Assembly (NCBI GenBank): GCA_035510855.1
Contig: DATKGG010000077.1
Span: forward strand, 1 to 31,419
From: Palsa-459 sp035510855
Lineage (GTDB): Bacteria; Actinomycetota; Acidimicrobiia; Acidimicrobiales; RAAP-2
DNA: 31,419 bases
Direction: 5' to 3'
Made by a program: the position numbers and the translations under genes. The notes under the pieces are model-generated. The model made no database searches and had not been told where the DNA came from. It was given only the letters and a program-made list of their open reading frames with translations. Numbering within the stretch: the first letter of the stretch is position 1; every line of letters begins with the position of its first letter. This document shows positions 1 to 5,657 of this stretch, piece by piece.

Positions 1-1
1 C

Positions 2-346
2 GGCGTCGTGTGCGTGGAAGCCGACGTGCTCGACTACCGACGCCATGCCGCGCAGCGAAGCGCCGCTCACTCGCGACGCAGGTGGGGCAGGGGCCACACG
101 CTGTGGCTCATGCTGCGGGCGGCACCGGGTGCGGCGGCGACGATCGAGCTTGCCCGAGGCATGTCGGCCTACCACCTCGATCTCTTCGCGGCCCGTCGAC
201 GGGCTCCGACGCTCGCCGTCCGCGCCATGGGGCTTCGAAACCTCCTGCTCGCCGGGACGCTGCGCGCGGCCGGGGTCAGCGCTGCGATGCTGCCGCGCCG
301 GATCCTCAGTCCCCTCGGGACCGCGGTGACCAGTGCTGTGGATTAA
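2..346 (+). CDS. Probable family 2 glycosyltransferase, C-terminal end (5' truncated)
   Basis: An open frame enters from the left edge and stops with TAA at 344-346, giving about 114 residues of a C-terminus. It contains a basic stretch ending RRRWGRGHT, followed by alternating hydrophobic and arginine-rich segments. A conserved RRWGRG-like block after the catalytic domain is common in membrane-associated GT2 glycosyltransferases, where it follows a Q/RxxRW-type acceptor motif, so I infer the tail of such an enzyme. The catalytic DxD region lies outside the window, so the family call is weak. It faces the minus-strand genes that begin at 811, across a gene-free stretch. It could instead be the end of an unrelated membrane-associated protein. 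Confidence 0.4.
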   Translation, partial: GVVCVEADVLDYRRHAAQRSAAHSRRRWGRGHTLWLMLRAAPGAAATIELARGMSAYHLDLFAARRRAPTLAVRAMGLRNLLLAGTLRAAGVSAAMLPRRILSPLGTAVTSAVD

Positions 347-429
347 TACTGGAGAACTCGACGTCGTCGGTGGGTTTCGCGGACACATCGGTGGACAGTT
401 GACGACATGTCGTGGATTACCCGGGGATA

Positions 430-770
430 TCGCTGTTTTGGGTTGCACGACGAAACCACTTCGGGCAGAGTGCCTTCAACGCCGGGTGCGCACCACCCGC
501 CGAAGTGCGAAGGGGAGCCGAAAGGCGAACCGGAGCGGGGACCGCAGGGGACCTCCGCAAGGAGGGACTGAGCGGCACCAGCACTCGGACCCGCAAGGGG
601 ACGAGAGCCGGAGGCAAGGGGTGCACGCGGTGGTGACCCGCCACTGGGGTCAGGCCCGCAAGGGACTGTCGTCGGTACGGCGGTCGGGCTGTCCGACACG
701 GCTCGGTCGTTGGAGGTCACCAGGCGAGCCCCGAGGGGCTGGGAGGCTGCGGCTAACCGGTCACTCGGGG
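430..770 (+). ncRNA. Candidate large structured RNA, family not recognised
   Basis: The 347-810 gap holds no convincing protein. On the plus strand it is purine-rich and full of hairpins. CACTTCGG at 457-464 pairs with 500-507 and encloses CGGGTG/CACCCG (483-488/494-499). GCC-GAAA-GGC lies at 517-526. CCTCC-GCAA-GGAGG at 552-565 is flanked by GA on both sides. CTCG-GA-CCC-GCAA-GGG-GA-CGAG lies at 584-605. TGACCC/GGGTCA pairs at 634-639/647-652, and an alternative is CAG-G-CCC-GCAA-GGG-A-CTG at 651-668. GTCGG/CCGAC pairs at 683-687/693-697, and AGCCC-CGAG-GGGCT at 727-740. Three GCAA tetraloops closed above G.A mismatches are typical of folded RNA, not of coding sequence. I do not find RNase P, tmRNA, SRP, T-box or cobalamin-riboswitch signatures. 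TTGACG at 399-404 could be a -35 box. Ends and strand are inferred. Confidence 0.42.
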
Positions 771-810
771 TTTCGTCATTTCCGGGCACGGTCTCAGCCG
801 CGCGAGCCCG

Positions 811-1659
811 CTACGAGCGGTCGAATGCCCCCTGAGGCCGCTCGCCGCGTGCCACCTCGGCGGCGATCTCGGCTCGCACGAGCTCGAGGTCGTCCGGATG
901 GGTCACGCCGATGCAGCGACTCGTCGTCGAGAGCACCTCGAACCTCGACAGCCCGCCCTTGCCCGCGACCAGTTGTCCGACGAGGTCGGGCAGCAACACC
1001 TCGTCGTCCTCGGAGGCGCCCGCGGCCGTCGACATCGCGTCGTGCAGCACCTCCCACATCGCCGGGGCGAAGCCCCACAGGTTCATCGACACGAGTGTGG
1101 TGGGGTCGAGGATCGCGGGCTCCACGCCGTCGTCAGCGCGGAACGTCCCGGCGAGGTGCGTCACGTGTCGCCGCTCCGCGATGCCGACGAGCACGCCGTC
1201 TGCGACCGCGCAGACCCCTCTCGTGACCGCCAGGTCGCCCACCAGCGCACGGTCGAGTCGGAAGCCGACGAGGCAGTTCGTGCCCTTGGTCGTGAGGTGG
1301 TGCCCGAGCACTCCGAGCGCGTCGGTGCCGTAGAGGTCGTCGGCGTTCGCGACGCCGAAGGGCGCGGCCTCGTCGACCGATTCGCGCGAGGCGAGCACGG
1401 CATCGACGGTGCCGAGCGGCCGCGGCTGGACCGTGAATGCGACGTCGACGTCCGAGGGCCACGTCGCGGCGACGTGCTTTTCGATGAGGGGCCCGGTGTC
1501 GGGGTTGATGACAAGGACGAGCCGACTGAAGCCCGCACGGAGCGCGTCGCCGGCGAGCAGGTCGATCACCGCATCGCCGTGCGGTCCAATCGGGGCGAGC
1601 GGCTTCACCCCGCCGTAGCGGCGGGCGCGCCCCGCCGCGAGCACGACGAGCGAGCTCAC
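811..1659 (-). CDS. Nucleotidyltransferase-fold (NTP transferase) protein
   Basis: This 282-residue protein begins VSSLVVLAAGRARRYGGVK, a variant of the glycine-rich nucleotide-binding loop of sugar-phosphate nucleotidyltransferases (GlmU N-terminal, RmlA). The conserved lysine follows at about residue 19, and an N-ADDLYG segment near the middle fits the metal/sugar site of this subfamily (NADDFYG in relatives). It would transfer an NMP to a sugar phosphate in the cytoplasm; the substrate cannot be told. The start is GTG at 1659, which overlaps the TGA of the upstream fabH-like gene as GTGA. The open frame continues far upstream only as a shadow of that gene. The overlap implies translational coupling. 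No left-handed beta-helix acyltransferase domain follows, so it is not a full GlmU. Confidence 0.75.
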   Translation of the reverse strand: MSSLVVLAAGRARRYGGVKPLAPIGPHGDAVIDLLAGDALRAGFSRLVLVINPDTGPLIEKHVAATWPSDVDVAFTVQPRPLGTVDAVLASRESVDEAAPFGVANADDLYGTDALGVLGHHLTTKGTNCLVGFRLDRALVGDLAVTRGVCAVADGVLVGIAERRHVTHLAGTFRADDGVEPAILDPTTLVSMNLWGFAPAMWEVLHDAMSTAAGASEDDEVLLPDLVGQLVAGKGGLSRFEVLSTTSRCIGVTHPDDLELVRAEIAAEVARGERPQGAFDRS

Positions 1660-2582
1660 CCGGGCCACCGCAGCACGGCGCTCGCCCAGGTCATCCCGGC
1701 TCCGAACCCCGTGAGCAGCAGCACGTCGCCTGGCTTGACCCGTCCTTCGGAAAGGGCGTCCACGAGCGCGAGCGGGATCGAGGCGCTCGAGGTGTTGCCG
1801 TACCGGTCGATCACCGACACGGCGCGATCCACGTTGACCCCGAGCCGGTCGCAGGCCGCCTGGATGATCCGCTGGTTCGCCTGGTGCGGGACCACGAGCG
1901 AGACGTCCTCGATCGACAGCGACGCCTCCTTCAAGGCGCGCTGCGCGGAGTCGACCATGATGCGCACGGCGCGCCGAAAGGTCTCCTTGCCGTCCATCTG
2001 GATCGTGCCGCCGTGCTCGCAGGAGATCAGGCGCATCAGCGAGCCGTCGGACCCGACGTCGAACCCGAGCAGGTCGCCGTCGTCCTCGGTCGACTCGAGG
2101 ACGACGGCTCCGGCCCCGTCGCCGAAGAGGACCGCCATCGCGCGGTCGTCCCAGTCCACCCAGCGGCTGAGGTGCTCGGCACCGATGAGCAGGATCCGCT
2201 TGGAGCCCGTCGCGAGCAGGCCGCGGCCGAGCCAGAGGCCATACATGAAGCCACTGCAGGCCGCGTTGAGGTCGACCGCGGGGCACTGGGCACCAAGGGC
2301 CTCTTGGATGAGCGGCGCGGTCGCAGGGATCAGGCGATCCGGGGTCGTCGTCGCAAGGAGGATCGCGTCGATTGCCGCGGGCTCGACGTTGGCAACGTCG
2401 AGGGCGGCTCTGGCGGCGGCGAGCCCGAGCGTCGAGGCGCTCCCGCCGACCCGCCGCTCTCGGATGCCGGTGCGCTCGGCGATCCACTCGTCGGAGGTCT
2501 CAAGGCTGAGCGACAGCTCGTCGTTGGTCACCACCCGGTCGGGCAGGCCGACGCCCCAGCCGGTCAGACGGAGGCCGGGCAC
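1656..2582 (-). CDS. fabH: Beta-ketoacyl-ACP synthase III (KAS III, FabH-type)
   Basis: FabH condenses an acyl-CoA starter with malonyl-ACP in the cytoplasm to start fatty-acid, or related, chains. The thiolase-fold protein carries the full KAS III triad: Cys109 in NAACSGF, His233 in VVPHQANQRI and Asn263 in RYGNTSSASIP, and also the DEWIAERTGIRERR signature near residue 31. I choose GTG at 2582, giving 308 residues. Homology to E. coli FabH begins there, an AGGGGA ribosome site precedes it, and the -10 box at 2616-2621 would start transcription downstream of the alternative GTG at 2612. It sits with a nucleotidyltransferase and not with other fab genes, so it may prime a specialised chain instead of bulk fatty acids; the sequence does not decide this. 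Confidence 0.88.
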   Translation of the reverse strand: MPGLRLTGWGVGLPDRVVTNDELSLSLETSDEWIAERTGIRERRVGGSASTLGLAAARAALDVANVEPAAIDAILLATTTPDRLIPATAPLIQEALGAQCPAVDLNAACSGFMYGLWLGRGLLATGSKRILLIGAEHLSRWVDWDDRAMAVLFGDGAGAVVLESTEDDGDLLGFDVGSDGSLMRLISCEHGGTIQMDGKETFRRAVRIMVDSAQRALKEASLSIEDVSLVVPHQANQRIIQAACDRLGVNVDRAVSVIDRYGNTSSASIPLALVDALSEGRVKPGDVLLLTGFGAGMTWASAVLRWPG

Positions 2583-2615
2583 GCGCTTCCCCTCATCGCT
2601 GCGACCACCCACGCG

Positions 2616-2621
2616 AGCATA
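2616..2621 (-). promoter_or_regulatory. Candidate -10 box upstream of fabH
   Basis: The minus strand reads TATGCT here, matching TANNNT. A start about 7 bases downstream would fall near 2609, inside the longer reading of fabH. This favours the GTG at 2582 as the real start. No -35 box at proper spacing is clear. Confidence 0.35.
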
Positions 2622-2645
2622 GGTGCGGGCGCCCGTGCAACCTTG

Positions 2646-3059
2646 CTACTGGGGCTCTGCGTCGAGCACCGCGAGCGTGCACCGTGACACGCAGATCACT
2701 CGTCCCTTGTCGTCGGTGAGCTCGATCGCCCACACCTGGATCCGTCGCCCCGCCTTGACGGGGGTGGCGACCGCAGTGAGCACGCCGTCTCGCATCGAGC
2801 GCACGTGGTTTGCGTTCAGCTCGATCCCAACCACATTGTGCCCTGCGCCCGCGGTGATCGCCCCGCCGAGGCTCGCGGCGGACTCCGCGAGGAGCGCTGA
2901 GACCCCGCCGTGGAGGATCCCGAAGGGCTGGTGGACCTTGGGGCCGACCTCGAGGCGAAGCTCGACGCGCTCAGCACTCGCCGAGACGAGCTCCACCCCG
3001 AGCTGCTCGTTCACGCCGGTTCTCTGAAAGCGCTCGTAGTCGACGTCTCGCTCTGCCAC
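2646..3059 (-). CDS. Hotdog-fold acyl-CoA thioesterase (PaaI/YdiI-MenI type)
   Basis: This 137-residue single hotdog domain has the family's usual length. The signature FGILHGGVSALLAESAASLGG region carries the conserved His50 and the catalytic Glu59. The later VVGIELNANHVRSMRDG block is like YdiI/MenI enzymes, which hydrolyse 1,4-dihydroxy-2-naphthoyl-CoA or other aryl/acyl-CoA thioesters. It acts in the cytoplasm, probably as a tetramer as in relatives. The start is GTG at 3059, with TAGGAT ending seven bases upstream, so the transcript is probably leaderless. It diverges from the threonine aldolase gene, and its gene ends 63 bases before the fabH start. The exact substrate is not evident; the neighbouring KAS III suggests acyl-CoA metabolism but does not prove a shared pathway. 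Confidence 0.85.
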   Translation of the reverse strand: MAERDVDYERFQRTGVNEQLGVELVSASAERVELRLEVGPKVHQPFGILHGGVSALLAESAASLGGAITAGAGHNVVGIELNANHVRSMRDGVLTAVATPVKAGRRIQVWAIELTDDKGRVICVSRCTLAVLDAEPQ

Positions 3060-3066
3060 GGCGCGG

Positions 3067-3072
3067 ATCCTA
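3067..3072 (-). promoter_or_regulatory. -10 box, leaderless thioesterase transcript
   Basis: The minus strand reads TAGGAT, with seven bases between its end and the GTG at 3059. No Shine-Dalgarno sequence is present. The spacing matches transcription starting at or next to the start codon. Confidence 0.5.
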
Positions 3073-3116
3073 ACGACCGCGCGGGCGTGTCTTTCGAGTC
3101 ACCGTCTCGCGCGTTG

Positions 3117-3122
3117 TAGCGT
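3117..3122 (+). promoter_or_regulatory. -10 box, leaderless threonine aldolase transcript
   Basis: TAGCGT ends six bases before the GTG at 3129. No ribosome binding site can fit between a transcription start and the codon, so the message is likely leaderless. No clear -35 box is seen. Confidence 0.5.
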
Positions 3123-3128
3123 CGATGC

Positions 3129-4139
3129 GTGCCGCGCATCGTGGACCTGCGCAGTGACACCGTGACGCGCCCGACCGCGGCCATGCGTCGTGCGATGGCC
3201 GACGCCGAGGTCGGCGACGACGGCTACGGCGAGGACCCGACCGTCAACGAGCTCGAGGAGGCTTACGCGGCCTGGGTGGGCAAGCCCGCTGCGGTGTTCG
3301 TCCCCTCGGGGGTGATGGCGAACCAGATCGCGATGCGGGTCCTCACCCGGCCGGGCGACGTCGTGGTTGCCGGAGCGCTCCAGCACGTGGTCGGCTTCGA
3401 GTTGGGGGCCGCGGCCCGCAACGCCGGCATCCAGTTCCACACCGTCGACGACTCCGACGGGCATCTCGACCCACGATCCATAAGGGCGGCCTTCGACGCT
3501 GAGCGTCACCACCAGCCTGCCGTGCGGGCCGTCGTGCTCGAGAACACCCACATGGCCTCTGGAGGGACAGCCCTGACGCCCGAGGAGATCGAGCGCCTGG
3601 TGTCGGCCGCCGGCGGGTTCCCCGTGCACCTCGATGGCGCACGCCTGTTCAACGCCTCGGTCGCGCTGGGCTGCACCGGCGCGGCACTCGCCGCACGGGT
3701 GACCACCGTGATGAGCTGCCTCTCGAAGGGACTGTGCGCTCCGGTCGGGTCGGTGCTCGCCGGGGAGGCCGACGTGATCGCGCAAGGGCGCATCGAGCGA
3801 AAGCGACTCGGTGGCTCGATGCGACAGGCGGGCGTGCTGGCAGCGGCCGGGCTGGTCGCAATCCGGACAATGGTCGATCGGCTCGCCGACGACCACTGCC
3901 GGGCACGACGTCTCGCTGACGTCGTCGCCGAGACCGTGAGTCCCAACTTTGACCCGAGTACGTGCAACACCAACATCGTGTGCTTCGAGCATCCGGATGC
4001 CGAATCGCTCGTCGACTCGCTCGCCGCACTGGGCGTGTTGGCAGGTACGGTCTCGGCAATGCGCGTTCGCATGGTCACGCATGCCGATATCGACGATGCG
4101 GCGCTCGAGGTCGCTCTAGGGGCATTGGCCGAGATCTGA
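3129..4139 (+). CDS. ltaE: Low-specificity L-threonine aldolase (PLP enzyme)
   Basis: This 336-residue fold-type I PLP enzyme cleaves L-threonine and L-allo-threonine to glycine and acetaldehyde. The start VDLRSDTVTRPTAAMRRAM is diagnostic of the family, followed by GDDGYGEDPTVNELE. Asp169 in HLDGARLFN would hold the pyridine nitrogen and Lys200 in SCLSKGLCAPVGS forms the internal aldimine. Length is normal. The start is GTG at 3129, set by the six-base spacing from the -10 box. The gene is probably transcribed alone; the next gene has its own promoter. Acetaldehyde is also a product of DeoC, encoded 9 kb downstream near an aldehyde dehydrogenase, but no direct link is visible. Confidence 0.93.
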   Translation: MPRIVDLRSDTVTRPTAAMRRAMADAEVGDDGYGEDPTVNELEEAYAAWVGKPAAVFVPSGVMANQIAMRVLTRPGDVVVAGALQHVVGFELGAAARNAGIQFHTVDDSDGHLDPRSIRAAFDAERHHQPAVRAVVLENTHMASGGTALTPEEIERLVSAAGGFPVHLDGARLFNASVALGCTGAALAARVTTVMSCLSKGLCAPVGSVLAGEADVIAQGRIERKRLGGSMRQAGVLAAAGLVAIRTMVDRLADDHCRARRLADVVAETVSPNFDPSTCNTNIVCFEHPDAESLVDSLAALGVLAGTVSAMRVRMVTHADIDDAALEVALGALAEI

Positions 4140-4160
4140 GTCGCGTCCGAGGTCTCGGGC

Positions 4161-4185
4161 TAGCCTTGCACCGCCTGATCAGGCG
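4161..4185 (+). promoter_or_regulatory. Promoter and possible operator of the MgtE-like gene
   Basis: TAGCCT at 4161-4166 is a fair -10 box, placing the start near 4173. Exactly there lies the perfect 14-base palindrome CGCCTGATCAGGCG (4172-4185), which ends 15 bases before the ATG at 4201. A symmetric site over the transcription start suits a repressor operator. This is inference from position and symmetry only. Confidence 0.35.
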
Positions 4186-4200
4186 TTCTCAGAGACGAAC

Positions 4201-5463
4201 ATGGCACTCGAGCTCCTCCCCCTTTCCTCGATCATCCATCGGCCCCTCGTTGACCTCGACGGGGAGCGGATAGGGCGCATCCAGGACGTCGTCGCACGTC
4301 TTGGTGCGACCGCACATCCGCCCGTCGTCGGTGTCGTCCTGCGGATCGAGGGGCGCGACCTCTTCGTGCCAATCCGCAAGATCGCCTCGCTCGAGCGCGG
4401 GAGGGCGCGATTCGAGGGTCGCCGTGTCGACCTTCGCCGATTCGAGCGCAGGCCAGGCGAACTGCTGCTCTCCGAGGACCTGCATGCGAGGCACCTGATC
4501 AACTTCGTGCGCGGCAGGCTCATCACGGCGAACGAGATCGAGCTCGCGAGCCTCGATGGGAACTGGGAGGTTGTCGGGGTCGAAGCGGGGCGACGGGCAT
4601 GGCTGCGACGCATGCTGGGCAACCGGCTCGGCAGCAAGGTCTCGACGAGACACGTCGTCGATTTCGCACAGATCGAGCCGTTCGTCAGTCACCTGCCGAC
4701 GGCAAAGCTTCGGATCCCGTACCGCCGGCTCTCCAAGCTCCACCCCGCCCAGATCGCCGACCTCGTCGAGGCCGCCAGCCACGAGGAGGGTGAGGCGATC
4801 ATCGAGGCCGTCGGACTCGACCGCGAGCTCGAAGCGGACGTCTTCGAAGAGCTCGACATGGCCCATCAGCTCGAGTTCATCGACCAGCGCTCGGACGTCG
4901 AGGCGGGACGGTTGCTCTCGAGGATGGCACCGGACGACGCGGCGGACCTGATCAGCGAGATCGACCAGGAGCGCCGCCTGCCGCTTCTCGAGAACATGGC
5001 CGAGCCGCAGCAGCGCAAGGTGCGCAACCTGCTCAGCTATCCAGCGGAGTCTGCCGGCGGGCTCATGAGTCCCGACTATGCCGCCGCCAACGCCAGCGTG
5101 ACCGTCGAGGCGGCGCTCGACGTCATCCGGAATGCCTCCGCGCCGATCGAGGCGCTGAACGCGCTGTTCGTGCTGGACGATGACGGCCGGCTCGTCGGCA
5201 CCATCCCACTGGCGGTCCTCGTGAGATCACGACCCACCGCGAAGGTCGCCGACGTCATGCGCGCAGACCCCGCGCACGTGCACCCGCACTGGGACGTCCA
5301 TCGGATCGCACGAACGATGAGCGACTTCAACCTGACCGTCGTCCCGGTGGTCGATGAGGCCCATGCCAGCGTGCTTGGGGTCCTCACGGTGGACGACCTC
5401 TTAGAACTCCTCCTGCCGCAGGGCTGGCGGCGAGACTTCGGCATGACGGCGGTCGAGGAATGA
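4201..5463 (+). CDS. Soluble PRC-barrel / MgtE-N / CBS domain protein
   Basis: This 420-residue protein has the cytoplasmic half of the magnesium channel MgtE without any membrane segment. Residues 1-80 look like a PRC-barrel (VDLDGERIGRIQDVV), and 90-165 may be a second one. About 177-280 is the MgtE N superhelical domain (LSKLHPAQIADLVEAA, MAPDDAADLI, LLSYPAESAGGLM). About 285-415 is a CBS pair (VTVEAALDVIRN ... LTVDDLLELLLP). In MgtE these domains sense Mg2+ and nucleotides and gate the pore. The next gene is an NRAMP-fold transporter whose site suits Mg2+, so I infer a regulatory subunit or sensor for it. The start is ATG at 4201; a ribosome site is weak (GAGA). Similar proteins beside NRAMP genes occur in other actinobacteria. 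Confidence 0.82.
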   Translation: MALELLPLSSIIHRPLVDLDGERIGRIQDVVARLGATAHPPVVGVVLRIEGRDLFVPIRKIASLERGRARFEGRRVDLRRFERRPGELLLSEDLHARHLINFVRGRLITANEIELASLDGNWEVVGVEAGRRAWLRRMLGNRLGSKVSTRHVVDFAQIEPFVSHLPTAKLRIPYRRLSKLHPAQIADLVEAASHEEGEAIIEAVGLDRELEADVFEELDMAHQLEFIDQRSDVEAGRLLSRMAPDDAADLISEIDQERRLPLLENMAEPQQRKVRNLLSYPAESAGGLMSPDYAAANASVTVEAALDVIRNASAPIEALNALFVLDDDGRLVGTIPLAVLVRSRPTAKVADVMRADPAHVHPHWDVHRIARTMSDFNLTVVPVVDEAHASVLGVLTVDDLLELLLPQGWRRDFGMTAVEE

Positions 5464-5539
5464 CCGCCTCACTCGAGGTGCCCAGCCAGCTGATTCCTCG
5501 GCCTGACGAAGGGAGAATCACTGCAACCCCCAAGTAGAC

Positions 5540-5657
5540 CGAGCCGCCGCTGGCGGCTCGAACCGATGCTGCGGTTCGCCGCGCGACAGGGAAGGGGGTC
5601 CGCCTCCTCGCCCTCGTAGGCGCGCCCGCCGTGGCGCGAGCTGAGAGAGGAGGTGAG
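5540..5657 (+). promoter_or_regulatory. Hairpin-rich leader with potential SD sequestration
   Basis: The 194 bases between the two metal genes hold two adjacent perfect hairpins: CGAGCCGCC/GGCGGCTCG (5540-5548/5552-5560) and CGAACCG/CGGTTCG (5559-5565/5572-5578). Further on, CGCCTCCTC (5601-5609) can pair over nine bases, with one G-U, with GAGGAGGTG (5647-5655), which is the ribosome binding site of the transporter. The small hairpin CGCGCC/GGCGCG (5621-5626/5633-5638) sits inside that stem. Such an arrangement could switch translation with metal or another signal. I do not recognise an M-box, yybP-ykoY or NiCo riboswitch core, so ligand and mechanism are open. The first hairpin could also end the upstream transcript. 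Confidence 0.4.

Noticed and set aside
430..770. RNase P RNA, tmRNA or group II intron as identity of the structured region
   Set aside because: The RNase P core GAGGAAAGTCC, the tmRNA ends and tag frame, and a group II domain V hairpin are all missing.
333..1226. A 297-codon plus-strand open frame across the first gap
   Set aside because: Its product is arginine-rich, without domain features, and runs opposite to the well-supported nucleotidyltransferase gene; it is a by-product of GC-rich DNA and the structured RNA.
5464..5657. M-box or yybP-ykoY riboswitch before the NRAMP-like gene
   Set aside because: Hairpins are present but the conserved core sequences of these Mg2+ and Mn2+ riboswitches are not; reported only as an unclassified leader.
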